A stretch of DNA of 61,618 nucleotides from Noviherbaspirillum aerium. Its GTDB lineage: Bacteria; Pseudomonadota; Gammaproteobacteria; Burkholderiales; Burkholderiaceae_D. The notes beneath the pieces were generated by a model, which was given only the letters and a program-made list of their open reading frames with translations, had not been told where the DNA came from and made no database searches. Of this stretch, positions 26,933 to 35,715 are shown one piece after another. Positions within the stretch are counted from its first letter, which is position 1; every line of letters starts with the position of its first letter. Position numbers and translations under genes: made by a program. The stretch is from assembly GCF_008929045.1 (NCBI RefSeq), contig NZ_VFAH01000032.1, positions 1 through 61,618 on the forward strand. The letters run 5' to 3'.

Positions 26933-27871
26933 TCACACAAGCGGCGTCACCAGTTCTTTTCCGGAAAAGTGCGCACGCAGGTTCGACAGCACAAGATCGG
27001 CCATGGCGGCGCGGGTCTCGGCGGTGCCGCTGGCAATGTGCGGAAGGACCAGTACGTTGTCGCATTCAAGTAGTCGGGCGGGCACATGAGGTTCATTGGC
27101 GAATACGTCCAGCGCTGCGCCGGCAATGGTCTTGCCGACGAGCGCATCGACCAGCGCTTCTTCATCGACCACGGTTCCGCGCGAGACATTGATGAGGAAG
27201 CCCTTCTGGCCAAGCGCGGCAAGCACATCGCGCGAAATCAGGTGGCGGGTCTGTGCGCCTCCCGCAACCGAGACAACCAGAAAGTCCGCCCATGCCGCAA
27301 GGCCGGCAAGTGAAGGCTCGTGCCGATAGGAGAAGCCTTCTACCGGCTGGAGATTGGTGTAGGCAATTTCCATGTCGAAGCCGCCGGCGCGCCTGGCAAT
27401 CGCCTGGCCGATGCGGCCAAGTCCGACAATGCCCAGCCGCTTGCCGCTGATCCGCGTCGCGATCGGAAATTTGGCATTGAGCCAGTCGCCGCGGCGCACG
27501 AAACGGTCCGCGGCAGCGATGCCGCGCGCGATATCGATCATCATGCCGAAGGCGAGATCGGCGACGCAGTCGTTCAGCACGTTCGGCGTGTAGCCGACCC
27601 GGATCTTTCTTTCCCTGGCCATGTCCAGATCGAGCTTGTCGAAACCGACACCGAAACTGCTGATGATCTTGAGGTTCGGCAGCGCCTGCAGCAGCGCCGC
27701 GTCGGCGCCGACCGGAGCCGACGTGACCAGGCCATCGAAAGAGGCGCCGTGCTGACGCAGGTAGGCGGCCGGTTCCGGCTCGCGCCACAAGGGATGCAGA
27801 TCGTATTCCTCGGCCAAGGCAGTTTCGAGTGCCGGCAGCAGCCGGCCGTTTTGCAAGATGCGCTTCTTCAT
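26933..27871 (-). CDS. D-isomer-specific 2-hydroxyacid dehydrogenase
   Basis: This 312-residue NAD(P)-dependent dehydrogenase has the Rossmann motif GLGRIGQAIARR, the catalytic Arg in VSRGTVVDEEAL, the Glu in ALDVFANEPHVP and the His in LPHIASGT. The family reduces glyoxylate, hydroxypyruvate or other 2-oxoacids, or oxidises D-2-hydroxyacids. The start at 27871 (MKKRIL) gives the usual length; an in-frame ATG nine codons upstream is not needed. It is in the same orientation as a Bug-type solute-binding gene 146 bases upstream, so it may act on the imported acid. Confidence 0.9.
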   Translation of the reverse strand: MKKRILQNGRLLPALETALAEEYDLHPLWREPEPAAYLRQHGASFDGLVTSAPVGADAALLQALPNLKIISSFGVGFDKLDLDMARERKIRVGYTPNVLNDCVADLAFGMMIDIARGIAAADRFVRRGDWLNAKFPIATRISGKRLGIVGLGRIGQAIARRAGGFDMEIAYTNLQPVEGFSYRHEPSLAGLAAWADFLVVSVAGGAQTRHLISRDVLAALGQKGFLINVSRGTVVDEEALVDALVGKTIAGAALDVFANEPHVPARLLECDNVLVLPHIASGTAETRAAMADLVLSNLRAHFSGKELVTPLV

Positions 27872-27916
27872 TGTTTCGTTTCCGTGTGTTCGATGCATGG
27901 GGGGCTGATCATGCTT

Positions 27917-27998
27917 GGAGCGGTTTCACCTTGACCTGCCCGCCGATGCCGGACAGATTGGCATTGGCATTGGCACGGCGTTGTGACTCCTTGCCATC
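27917..27998. repeat. Dispersed intergenic repeat, copy 2
   Basis: GGAGCGGTTTCACCTTGACC, then TGCCCGCCGATGCCGGACAG and a CGTTGTGACT-CTTGCCAT tail, match the element at 55522-55629 with scattered changes and a short insertion of GGCATT repeats. The right-hand arm has decayed. It lies between two minus-strand genes. Confidence 0.7.
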
Positions 27999-28017
27999 GT
28001 CGTGTTGATGGACGTTC

Positions 28018-28995
28018 TTAGTCAGCGCTGATGCTTTTTTCCCTGATCAGCTTCGCGTAACGGCTGCGGTCATCGTCGATGATTTTCTGGAATTCGGCCG
28101 GCGTGGTGGCCATCGGGGTCGCGCCGAGGCCGATCAGCTTCTCGCGCACTTCCGGCATGTTCACGACGTCGGCGATGTCGCGGGAAATCCTGTCGATCAA
28201 GGGGGGCGGCGTGCGTGCCGGAGCGAGTACGCCGATCCAGGAAATGGAATTGAATCCGGGTAGATAGGATTCGGCAACGGTCGGCACATCGGGCAGGGCG
28301 GGAGACCGCTTGCTTCCGGTCACTGCCAGGGCGCGCAGTTTGCCGGACTTGATGTGCGAACTGGCCTCGAGCAGCGTGGGGAAGGACAGCGACACCTGGC
28401 CCGCGAGCAGATCCTGCACGGCGGGACCGCCTCCCTTATAGGGCACATGCAGCATCTTCACTCCCGCACCGTCCTGGAATAATTCCGCCGCCAGATGCAT
28501 CGCGCTGCCCGCGCCGGAGGTGCTGTAGGCGAGGTCGCCGGGTTTGCTCTTTGCAAGCGCGCCAAGCTCCCTGGCGGTTTTCGCCGGCACCGAAGGATTG
28601 ACGGCCAGTACCAGCGGCAATTCGGCAATCAGCGAGATCGGCGCGAATGCGGTTTCGGCGTTATAGGAAATCTTCTTGTACAGCGACTGGTTAATGGACT
28701 GCGTCCCGATATTGCCGATCAACAGCGTATAACCATCGGGATTGGCGCGGGCGACATAGTCGGCGCCGATCATTCCGGCGGCGCCCGGCTTGTTTTCAAC
28801 GAGCACGGTCTGGCCCCAGCGCTGTGTCAGCTTCTGCGCCACGATGCGGGCGCCGGTATCGCTGCCGCCGCCGGGCGCGAAGGGTACGACCAGGGTGACG
28901 GGGCGCGCCGGAAAGGTCTGCGCGTGCGTCAGCGAAGGCAGGGCGGCGAGGGGAGCAAGAAGGCTCGCGGCGAACAGGATGGGTAGTCTCTTCAT
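28018..28995 (-). CDS. Bug-family tripartite tricarboxylate solute-binding protein
   Basis: This 325-residue periplasmic protein has a signal peptide ending LTHAQ, then the Bug family blocks FPARPVTLVVPFAPGGGSDT, GAAGMIGADYVARANPDGYTLL and PGFNSISWIGVLAP. Bug proteins bind carboxylated solutes and are very numerous in Burkholderiales, usually without their own permease genes. No TctA or TctB gene is nearby. The divergent LysR gene 189 bases away is the likely regulator, and the next gene downstream is a 2-hydroxyacid dehydrogenase, which hints at a hydroxy- or oxo-acid ligand. Confidence 0.9.
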   Translation of the reverse strand: MKRLPILFAASLLAPLAALPSLTHAQTFPARPVTLVVPFAPGGGSDTGARIVAQKLTQRWGQTVLVENKPGAAGMIGADYVARANPDGYTLLIGNIGTQSINQSLYKKISYNAETAFAPISLIAELPLVLAVNPSVPAKTARELGALAKSKPGDLAYSTSGAGSAMHLAAELFQDGAGVKMLHVPYKGGGPAVQDLLAGQVSLSFPTLLEASSHIKSGKLRALAVTGSKRSPALPDVPTVAESYLPGFNSISWIGVLAPARTPPPLIDRISRDIADVVNMPEVREKLIGLGATPMATTPAEFQKIIDDDRSRYAKLIREKSISAD

Positions 28996-29011
28996 TATTT
29001 ACCTTGCGATC

Positions 29012-29039
29012 GGCTATGGCTATGGCTATGGGGCTATGG
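29012..29039. repeat. Short tandem repeat of CTATGG in a gene leader
   Basis: GGCTATGGCTATGGCTATGG followed by GGCTATGG gives four 6-bp units, one with two extra bases. It lies 17-44 bases upstream of the Bug gene start, in the LysR-Bug intergenic region. Repeat-number change could alter promoter spacing, but no evidence of variation is available. Confidence 0.6.
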
Positions 29040-29184
29040 GTCGGTATCCGGTAGGGGGAGCATTCGCTGGTGTCCAGCAAGCGGAAGTCCTGCTCTTGAA
29101 GGACAACCACGCAGGCAAGTGTAGGCGCGACATCGATATTCGTCTAAGCTAGATGCTGTATTGATCAATTCAAGATTTGTATCG

Positions 29185-30099
29185 ATGTTCGAACTCTTCC
29201 AGCTCAGGTGTTTTGTCACGGTCGCCGAAGAACTGCATTTCGGTCGCGCGGCTGCACGGCTGTTCATGACCCAGCCGCCGCTGAGCCGGCAGATCCAGCT
29301 GCTGGAACATGCGCTGTCCGTCAAGCTGCTGGAACGCACCAGCCGGGCCGTGCGGCTGACGGCCGCAGGCCAGGTGTTCTATGCGGACGCCGTATCCATC
29401 CTGCGGCATGTGGAACAGGCTGCGGTGCTGGCGAGCCGGATTGAGAAGGGCGAAGCGGGGCGGGTAACCATCGGCTTTACCGCCGTTGCCGGCTATGAAC
29501 TGATTCCCAAACTGATTTCAGCCGCACAGGAAGGGCTGCCCAACATCGATATCGTGCTCAGGGAGATGGTGTCGAAGGATCAGATGGAGGCGCTTGCCTC
29601 GGGATCCATCGATATCGGCCTGGTGCGGCCGCTCGCGACGGACGGAAGCCTCCAGCAGTATCCGCTGGCGCGGGAGCCGCTGATGCTTGCCCTGCCGCGC
29701 GGACATCGACTGGCCAGGCGCAAACGGATTGCCGCCGGCGACCTCCATCAGGAAGCGATGATCATGTATTCGCCGGACGATGGAAAATACTTTTTCGATC
29801 TCGTGACCGGCCTGTTCGCCGCCTCCGAGGTGCATCCCCGTTATGTCCAGCAGCTGGGCCAGACGCACACGATTCTTTCGCTGGTCAGGGGCGGACTCGG
29901 ACTGGCCATCGTGCCGGCATCGGCAATGGGTCTTCCCTATCCGGAAATTGTCTTCAAGCCAATCTGGCGCGACGACATCACCGCGCAGCTTCATCTTGTC
30001 TGGCATGCCGAACACCATAATCCCGCCGTCACCACGATGGCGGATTTCGTGATCCGGCACTCCGCCCATCTGACGGCTCAGGTCAGCCGGGCAGGGTAA
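29185..30099 (+). CDS. LysR-family transcriptional regulator
   Basis: This 304-residue protein has the N-terminal winged helix ([42 protein letters not shown]) and a periplasmic-binding-like effector domain with ALPRGHRLA and the usual [11 protein letters not shown]. The start at 29185 is the normal one for the family. It is divergent from the Bug solute-binding gene and is the likely activator of that gene and the dehydrogenase downstream. The effector is unknown but presumably the imported acid. Confidence 0.92.
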   Translation: MFELFQLRCFVTVAEELHFGRAAARLFMTQPPLSRQIQLLEHALSVKLLERTSRAVRLTAAGQVFYADAVSILRHVEQAAVLASRIEKGEAGRVTIGFTAVAGYELIPKLISAAQEGLPNIDIVLREMVSKDQMEALASGSIDIGLVRPLATDGSLQQYPLAREPLMLALPRGHRLARRKRIAAGDLHQEAMIMYSPDDGKYFFDLVTGLFAASEVHPRYVQQLGQTHTILSLVRGGLGLAIVPASAMGLPYPEIVFKPIWRDDITAQLHLVWHAEHHNPAVTTMADFVIRHSAHLTAQVSRAG

Positions 30100-30425
30100 G
30101 CGGTCAGGCCTGGCTTTTCATGTTGGTATTCAGCAATCCCATATCTGTTATTCCATTTTAAAAGCAGACTATGTTGCGAGAGACCATTAACATTGCCCTG
30201 TCTCCTCCAACTCTTCTTGAATTGGATTCGCCCGCACCGTCCTCAAGGACTGCGGGCTTTTTTCATTGTGCTGCGGGTTTCAGGCTGGGCTCACAAGCTC
30301 AATCGGCGATGACAACCGGCGGTTCGAGAACCGCGCCGCGCCGGAAGTGCGATAGCCAGTCGCTAAACATTGCGACAAGATTGCTATCTCAGGCAGTTTG
30401 ATTACCTTTTTTAATCTTTAGTCGT
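30100..30425. other. Intergenic region with a terminator, possible small RNA
   Basis: No protein gene is supported. The terminator at 30231-30263 is 130 bases beyond the LysR stop. The stretch 30170-30230 contains a TCTCCTCC run that could pair with ribosome-binding sites, so a short RNA ending at the terminator is possible. Confidence 0.35.
30231..30263 (+). terminator. Rho-independent terminator
   Basis: CCCGCA with GTCC pairs with GGAC and TGCGGG around a TCAA loop (two-base bulge), followed directly by CTTTTTTT. It ends transcription on the plus strand from the LysR gene or from a small RNA in front of it. Confidence 0.8.
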
Positions 30426-31079
30426 ATGCGCATCAGTTGGAACGCTTCCGACCCGGCGCCGGTGCCGGTCGGTCAATTTGATGAATTTCCGCTTTTCCTC
30501 GAGGCCCGGCGGCTGTTTTCCAGGCGCACGCAGGAACTGGTCTGGGCAAACACCAGGCGCTTCGCCGATGTCATCGGTCCGGGGCATGACGCCGTCAACA
30601 AGGCCGGCTGGCATACCACTTCCACTTCGCCATTCTGCTTTACAGCCAGCTTGCACGGCCAAGTCGTTGCCGCGGCCTGGGCCATGCACATTCGTGCCGT
30701 TGAAGCCAGTGAGGGATGCAATCTCGCCTATGCGCTGCTTGACCATGTGGAAGGCAGGGGATTGGCCAAGCTGCTGACCGCGATGGCCTTCGACGCGCTA
30801 TTCCTTGAAAATCCGCAGATCGAGTTCGTCAATGTGCAGTCCCGGGACTCGAATGAAAGGGCGTCGGGACTTGCACGTTCATTCGGCATGCGCGAGATAC
30901 CGAAGAAAGGTTTCGGCGCGGTCAGGCCGGACAGCGGAAGCATGATTTCCTACCGTACTTATCGCCTCGACGCCCCGACGTTTGCAGCCGCCGCCAAAGT
31001 GGTGATCGCTCAGCGCTTGCAGCCGCCGGACGAGGCTCCCGGCGCCTGCGGGCTTGCCCGGTATCCGGAATCCACTTAG
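30426..31079 (+). CDS. GNAT-like acetyltransferase
   Basis: This 217-residue cytoplasmic protein looks like a GNAT-fold transferase. It has a long N-terminal region, then strand-helix pattern QVVAAAWAMHIRAV, a helix start at HVEGRGLAKLLTAMAFDALF where acetyl-CoA phosphates would bind, and NVQSRDSNERASGLARSFGM, the typical C-terminal strand and helix. No substrate can be inferred. There is no clear ribosome-binding site before ATG 30426, so expression may be low. Composition is normal for the window. Confidence 0.6.
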   Translation: MRISWNASDPAPVPVGQFDEFPLFLEARRLFSRRTQELVWANTRRFADVIGPGHDAVNKAGWHTTSTSPFCFTASLHGQVVAAAWAMHIRAVEASEGCNLAYALLDHVEGRGLAKLLTAMAFDALFLENPQIEFVNVQSRDSNERASGLARSFGMREIPKKGFGAVRPDSGSMISYRTYRLDAPTFAAAAKVVIAQRLQPPDEAPGACGLARYPEST

Positions 31080-31126
31080 CTTTTAGCGCACCGTTTCCCG
31101 GCCGAGAAGATGTTCACGAACCGGGC

Positions 31127-32230
31127 TTACGCCACTCTCGTTGCGGAGGGCAGCCTGGCCGCCGCTCTTGCCCGCGTCCGTTTCAACCATAGCCAGATGC
31201 CCGAGGCGGACAGGAAGGAAAGTCCCAATCCGGTGAACAACTGCAGCCACTGGGTCGCGGCGCCGCCATAAAAGCCGGTGTGCAGGGGAAACAGCCAGCT
31301 TTGGATTTTCACGGCAAGATGGGCTTCGAGGGCATTGTCAACGCGAAGAACCCCGCCGCTCTGGCTGAACCATACGAACGAACGTCCGAACTGATGAACT
31401 TCGCCGTTCAGTCGCATCCGCACGCCCACCGCGCCGTTTTCCTTGGCCGGGAGCGTGATGCGGGTCACCGTGGCATCGGGATACATTTTCCGCGCCTCGG
31501 CAATCAGGCTGTCCAGCGAGGCCTTCGGGGCTGAGCCGGGCGGGGATGCCGGCGGCGGCTCGCGCGTTCCCTTGCCGGTCAGCGCAACAAGGACAGGCTC
31601 GGTCACCATGTCATAGAGAGCCAGCGCCGACCCGGTGAGCGCCGTGATCACGATCAGGATTCCTGCCGTCGCGCCGACGACCCGATGGCAGTCGAACCAC
31701 ACCCTGAATGCACCGGCGCGCCACTTGATCGAAAGCGCCTGGTTCCACCGGCCGGTTTTCGGCCACCACAAGACGAAGCCGACGACGGTCAGAAGGATTG
31801 CTGCCAGGCCGATCCAGCCCTGGATCTTCTGGCCGGTCTTGCCCGCGAGCAGGTGAACATGTAGATCGATGAGGAATCCGGTGAGCGACTCGTTCGGATG
31901 CCGTACGCCGAGCACTTCGCCGGTATAGGGGTTGGCATGCACTCTTGCGCCGCCGGGTTGGAAGACGACCTGGGCCGGTTCATCAGCATTGAGAGGCATG
32001 TAGATGAAGGCCGCGCGCTGCTGCGGGACTTCGCGTCTCGCGTTCTGCAGGCCTTCCTCGAGATGGAGCCTGCTGTCCGCCGATGGCTGGATGAACATCA
32101 GTGCCGGATTCAATGCGGTATCTATCGCCTTGCTGAACACGATCGCGCTGCCCGTCAGTCCGGTGACGAACAGGAACAAGCCTAGTACAAGACCGGCATA
32201 GCGGTGAAGCAGGACGAAGAGCTTTCGCAT
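31127..32230 (-). CDS. PepSY-associated membrane protein (iron uptake)
   Basis: This 367-residue protein has the PepSY-TM family pattern: an N-terminal membrane helix with YAGLVLGLFLFVTGLTGS, a periplasmic PepSY segment (NPYTGEVLGVRHP), the FLIDLHVHLLAGKTGQ helix, WIGLAAILLTVVGFVLWWP and a C-terminal LFTGLGLSFLSASGIWLWLKR. Such proteins are often encoded beside TonB-dependent siderophore receptors and may reduce or help release iron. It is divergent from such a receptor, with a Fur-like site between. Hydrophobic segments number four. Confidence 0.87.
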   Translation of the reverse strand: MRKLFVLLHRYAGLVLGLFLFVTGLTGSAIVFSKAIDTALNPALMFIQPSADSRLHLEEGLQNARREVPQQRAAFIYMPLNADEPAQVVFQPGGARVHANPYTGEVLGVRHPNESLTGFLIDLHVHLLAGKTGQKIQGWIGLAAILLTVVGFVLWWPKTGRWNQALSIKWRAGAFRVWFDCHRVVGATAGILIVITALTGSALALYDMVTEPVLVALTGKGTREPPPASPPGSAPKASLDSLIAEARKMYPDATVTRITLPAKENGAVGVRMRLNGEVHQFGRSFVWFSQSGGVLRVDNALEAHLAVKIQSWLFPLHTGFYGGAATQWLQLFTGLGLSFLSASGIWLWLKRTRARAAARLPSATRVA

Positions 32231-32292
32231 GAGAGTTATCCGGCCCGGGAGGCCTTTTCATTGTTTCACTATGGTGGTGCGGGACTTTCACG

Positions 32293-32342
32293 AATGATAC
32301 CAATCATAGTATCATTCGGGAACGATAATGACTCGCATTTAG
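32293..32342. promoter_or_regulatory. Fur-like operator between PepSY and TonB receptor genes
   Basis: AATGATAC at 32293-32300 and GTATCATT at 32309-32316 form a perfect inverted repeat with an 8-nt spacer. GATAATGA starts at 32324 and resembles half a Fur box. The site is between two divergent iron-related genes. Fur is an inference from sequence and context. Confidence 0.55.
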
Positions 32343-32366
32343 ATTAACATTCAAAAAAAGGATAAC

Positions 32367-34460
32367 ATGCGCCCTCGTCTGACACTGCTTGCAAGTGCAC
32401 TTTCGCTTGCCTTTTCTTCTTCCCATGCAACTGCGCAAACAGCCGGAGCGGCAGGGGAAAAGGAGCTGGGCACGGTGACTGTTTCCGCGGAGAGATCCGG
32501 CAGTTACAAGACAAACAGCGTACAGGTCGGCACTTTCCGCGACGTGGCTCCCTTGGATGTGCCGCAGACCAGCAATGTGGTGACAAGGGAGGTCCTGGAC
32601 GCCCAGGCCGCCACGACCCTGTTCGGCGCCCTGCGCAATACCGCCGGCGTGACTCGCTCGCAGTTGAGCGGCTCCACCTACGACAACGTGGCCATCCGCG
32701 GCATCCTGGTGGAAAACCGGGGCAATTACCGGCTGAACGGCAGCCTTCCGATCATCAACCTCATCGACATTCCGCTCGAGAACAAGGAGCGGGTCGAGGT
32801 GCTGAAGGGCGCGTCTTCGCTGTATTACGGCTTCGTGCCGCCCTCCGGCATTGTCAATCTGGTGACCAAGCGCGCGACCAAAGAGCCGGTCACCAGCTTT
32901 GCGCTCAGCGCGAACCAGTACGGCGCGGCAACCGCGCATGCCGATATCGGCCGCCGTTTTGGCGAGCAGGAACAGTTCGGCGCGCGGATCAACCTGGTAA
33001 CGGGCCGCGAGGACATCGGCATTGATCGCTACTCGGGCGACCGCCAGCTGGCTTCCGCCGCGCTCGACTGGAAGGCCACCCGGGATCTTTCCTTCAAGCT
33101 CGATCTGGAACACTACCGCAAGGACGTTTCCGAGCAGGCCGCCATCGCCCTGCTGCCGGCGTCCGGCGGTCGCATCGCCTTGCCCCAGGTACCGGATGCG
33201 AAGCGCAACCTGGCGGGAGAATGGCAAAAGTACGACGCCGAGGCGACCAATGTTCTCTTGCGCACCGATTATCGGTTGAGCGATACCTGGAGCGTACTGT
33301 TCGAGGCGGGTCATGCCAAGACGGAACGCGACCGCAATTTCTCGCAGTTCCAGAACTACAGTCTGGTCACCGGCGCGGGCACGCTGCGCACCTTCTTCAA
33401 TCGCGGACAGGAGTGGGAAAACACGAACTATCGTACCGAGCTGTTCGGCATGATTCCGGGTTCCTGGATGACGCATGAACTCACGCTCGGCTTCACGCGC
33501 AACGACCGCGATGCGAATTCCCGTTCCAACGGTTCCTTCGATGTCGCCCAGAACCTCTACAGTCCGGTCGATATCGCGCCACGGTCCCCATCCGTCGCTC
33601 CGGTGCTGGCGCCGTCCTCGATCAAGGACCGCGGATGGTACGTGCAGGACCGGGTTTCGCTTGGCGAGCGCTGGCAGCTCACCGCGGGGGTGCGTTCGAG
33701 CCAATACGAGAGCACGACCGCGACCACTCGCTACGAGACGGACGATGTCAATCCGGCCCTTGCACTGATGTTCAAGCCGATGTCCAACGTGTCCGTTTAT
33801 GCCAGCTATATCGAAGGCGTGGAAGAGAGCGGTCAGGCGCCGGCCAATCGCGCAAATGCCGGCGAGCTGCTCGCGCCGGCGGTGGCGAAGCAAAAGGAAG
33901 TCGGCGTCAAGGCCGAAGTCGCGCAGGGCGTGCTGGTTCAGGCAGCCTACTTCGACATCAAGCGTCCCTCCACGGCGATTGATTCGGCAAACCGCTTCGT
34001 GCTCAACGGCCTGGCGCAGTACAAGGGCTTTGAGCTCGCGGCATCCGGCGAACTGACGAAGCAGCTGTCACTGATCGGTTCGGCCCTGTTCCTCGATGCC
34101 GAACAATTGAACCAGGCAAACGCCGCGACCTATGGCCGGACGCCGGAAAACACCCCGCGCCGCACCGCCAGCCTGTTCGCCGAGTACCGCTTGCCGCAGG
34201 TTCCGGGTCTGGCATTGAGCGGCGGGCTTTTCTACGTCGGCGAACGGCCGGTAGATAACGCGAACCAGGCATCGATCGGCGGCTATACCACGGTATCTCT
34301 CGGTGCGCGTTACATCACCAGGATCGCCGGCAAGCGAACCACGCTCCAGGCCGTCCTGGATAACGCCACCGACAAGAGTTACTGGAGCACTGCCGGCAAC
34401 GGCTTCCTGGGCGTGGGCGGTCCGAGAACCTTGAAGGTGGCCGCGAAAGTGGATTTCTAA
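32367..34460 (+). CDS. TonB-dependent siderophore receptor
   Basis: This 697-residue outer membrane protein has a signal peptide ending SSHATAQ, a plug domain (DVPQTSNVVTREVLDAQ, SGSTYDNVAIRGI, VEVLKGASSLYYGFVPPSGIVNLVTKR) and a 22-strand barrel ending in the terminal aromatic LKVAAKVDF. A clear TonB box is not obvious; the segment GTVTVSAERSGSYK sits where it should be. It imports a ferric siderophore with TonB energy. It follows the Fur-like site and precedes the imelysin operon by 91 bases. Confidence 0.92.
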   Translation: MRPRLTLLASALSLAFSSSHATAQTAGAAGEKELGTVTVSAERSGSYKTNSVQVGTFRDVAPLDVPQTSNVVTREVLDAQAATTLFGALRNTAGVTRSQLSGSTYDNVAIRGILVENRGNYRLNGSLPIINLIDIPLENKERVEVLKGASSLYYGFVPPSGIVNLVTKRATKEPVTSFALSANQYGAATAHADIGRRFGEQEQFGARINLVTGREDIGIDRYSGDRQLASAALDWKATRDLSFKLDLEHYRKDVSEQAAIALLPASGGRIALPQVPDAKRNLAGEWQKYDAEATNVLLRTDYRLSDTWSVLFEAGHAKTERDRNFSQFQNYSLVTGAGTLRTFFNRGQEWENTNYRTELFGMIPGSWMTHELTLGFTRNDRDANSRSNGSFDVAQNLYSPVDIAPRSPSVAPVLAPSSIKDRGWYVQDRVSLGERWQLTAGVRSSQYESTTATTRYETDDVNPALALMFKPMSNVSVYASYIEGVEESGQAPANRANAGELLAPAVAKQKEVGVKAEVAQGVLVQAAYFDIKRPSTAIDSANRFVLNGLAQYKGFELAASGELTKQLSLIGSALFLDAEQLNQANAATYGRTPENTPRRTASLFAEYRLPQVPGLALSGGLFYVGERPVDNANQASIGGYTTVSLGARYITRIAGKRTTLQAVLDNATDKSYWSTAGNGFLGVGGPRTLKVAAKVDF

Positions 34461-34551
34461 GGATATTGGCGTCGCCTCGGGCAAGTCACTCGGCAACCAT
34501 GGAAGCATCCGCTGCGATCATTGCGGCATCAGGTATGGAAAGAACACTCAG

Positions 34552-35715
34552 ATGAAAAGTACGCTTGCAGCAGTCGTATTGGGAATGTCACTCGGATTGT
34601 CCAGCCCCTTCGCTCTGGCACAGGGGGCGCCGACCCCCGAGCACGTCGTCGGCCATTACGCCAATCTGGTCCATGCCAATTATGCAGACACGGTTCTCGC
34701 CGCAAAACAGATGCAGCAGGCCGTCAACGCCTTTCTCGGCGCTCCTTCCAGGGAAGCGCTGGACAAGGCCCGCAAGGCCTGGCTCGACGCCCGCGAGGTG
34801 TACGGGCAGACGGAAGCATTCCGTTTCTACGGCGGGCCGATCGATGATGAAAAAGGCCCCGAAGGCCGTCTCAATGCCTGGCCGATGGATGAGTCCTACG
34901 TCGATTCGGTCGAAGGCGATCCGAAAGCGGGCATCATCAACAACCGCAAGCAGGCGATCACGAAGAAATCCCTGTCCGCCTTGAATGAACGCGACGGCGA
35001 GGAAAACATCGCCACCGGCTGGCATGCCATCGAGTTCATGCTGTGGGGGCAGGATCTTTCGCAGAACGGGCCCGGCAACCGTTCGTTCGAAGACTTCGTC
35101 GACGGCAAGGCGCCCAACGCGGACCGGCGCCGCCAGTATCTCAAGGTAACGACGGAATTGCTGATCGACGACCTGCAGAGCCTGACCAAGGCGTGGGCGC
35201 CCGGCCAGCGCGGGAACTACCGTGCGCGCTTCGAGAAGGGCGGCAAGGAATCCTTGCGCAAGATCTTCGTCGGCCTCGGCTCTCTGTCTCGCGGCGAACT
35301 CGCCGGAGAACGCCTGGAAGTGGCGCTGTCGAGCCAGGATCAGGAAGACGAGCATAGCTGCTTCTCCGACAATACCCACCGCGACGCGGTGACTAATGCG
35401 AAGGGAATAGAAAACGTCTGGCTCGGGGAATACAAGCGGCCCGGCGGCGAAGTGGTAAAAGGCCCCGGCCTGCAGGCGCTGGTGGCGGCAAGCGATGCCG
35501 CGCTGGCGGAAAAGACGACGCGGCGAATTCGCGCATCGGTGCAAGCGGCGGAAGCCATCCAGGCACCGTTCGATCGCGAGATCTCGGGCGGCAAGGATGC
35601 GCCCGGGCGGCAGCGGGTGCAGGCAACCATCGACAGCCTTGTCGAACAGTCCAAGAACCTGGTGGATGCGGCAAACGCGGTTGGCATCACCCGGCTGACC
35701 CTGGTTCAACCGTGA
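34552..35715 (+). CDS. Imelysin-family iron-regulated protein 1
   Basis: This 387-residue protein has a signal peptide ending PFALAQG and an M75 imelysin domain with the conserved motif GWHAIEFMLWGQD (GxHxxE), ending in a four-helix bundle with EDEHSCFSDNTHRDAVTNAK. The family is periplasmic or outer-membrane attached and is used in iron uptake or heme capture; peptidase activity is not established. The GxHxxE motif is thought to bind metal. The stop overlaps GTG of the di-heme gene by four bases. The operon order imelysin-DUF1111-imelysin-DUF1513 is a known arrangement in proteobacteria. Confidence 0.9.
   Translation: MKSTLAAVVLGMSLGLSSPFALAQGAPTPEHVVGHYANLVHANYADTVLAAKQMQQAVNAFLGAPSREALDKARKAWLDAREVYGQTEAFRFYGGPIDDEKGPEGRLNAWPMDESYVDSVEGDPKAGIINNRKQAITKKSLSALNERDGEENIATGWHAIEFMLWGQDLSQNGPGNRSFEDFVDGKAPNADRRRQYLKVTTELLIDDLQSLTKAWAPGQRGNYRARFEKGGKESLRKIFVGLGSLSRGELAGERLEVALSSQDQEDEHSCFSDNTHRDAVTNAKGIENVWLGEYKRPGGEVVKGPGLQALVAASDAALAEKTTRRIRASVQAAEAIQAPFDREISGGKDAPGRQRVQATIDSLVEQSKNLVDAANAVGITRLTLVQP

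Noticed and set aside
30171-30401. 76-residue plus-strand frame
   Set aside because: It runs through the terminator and has no start signal; a small RNA is the better guess.
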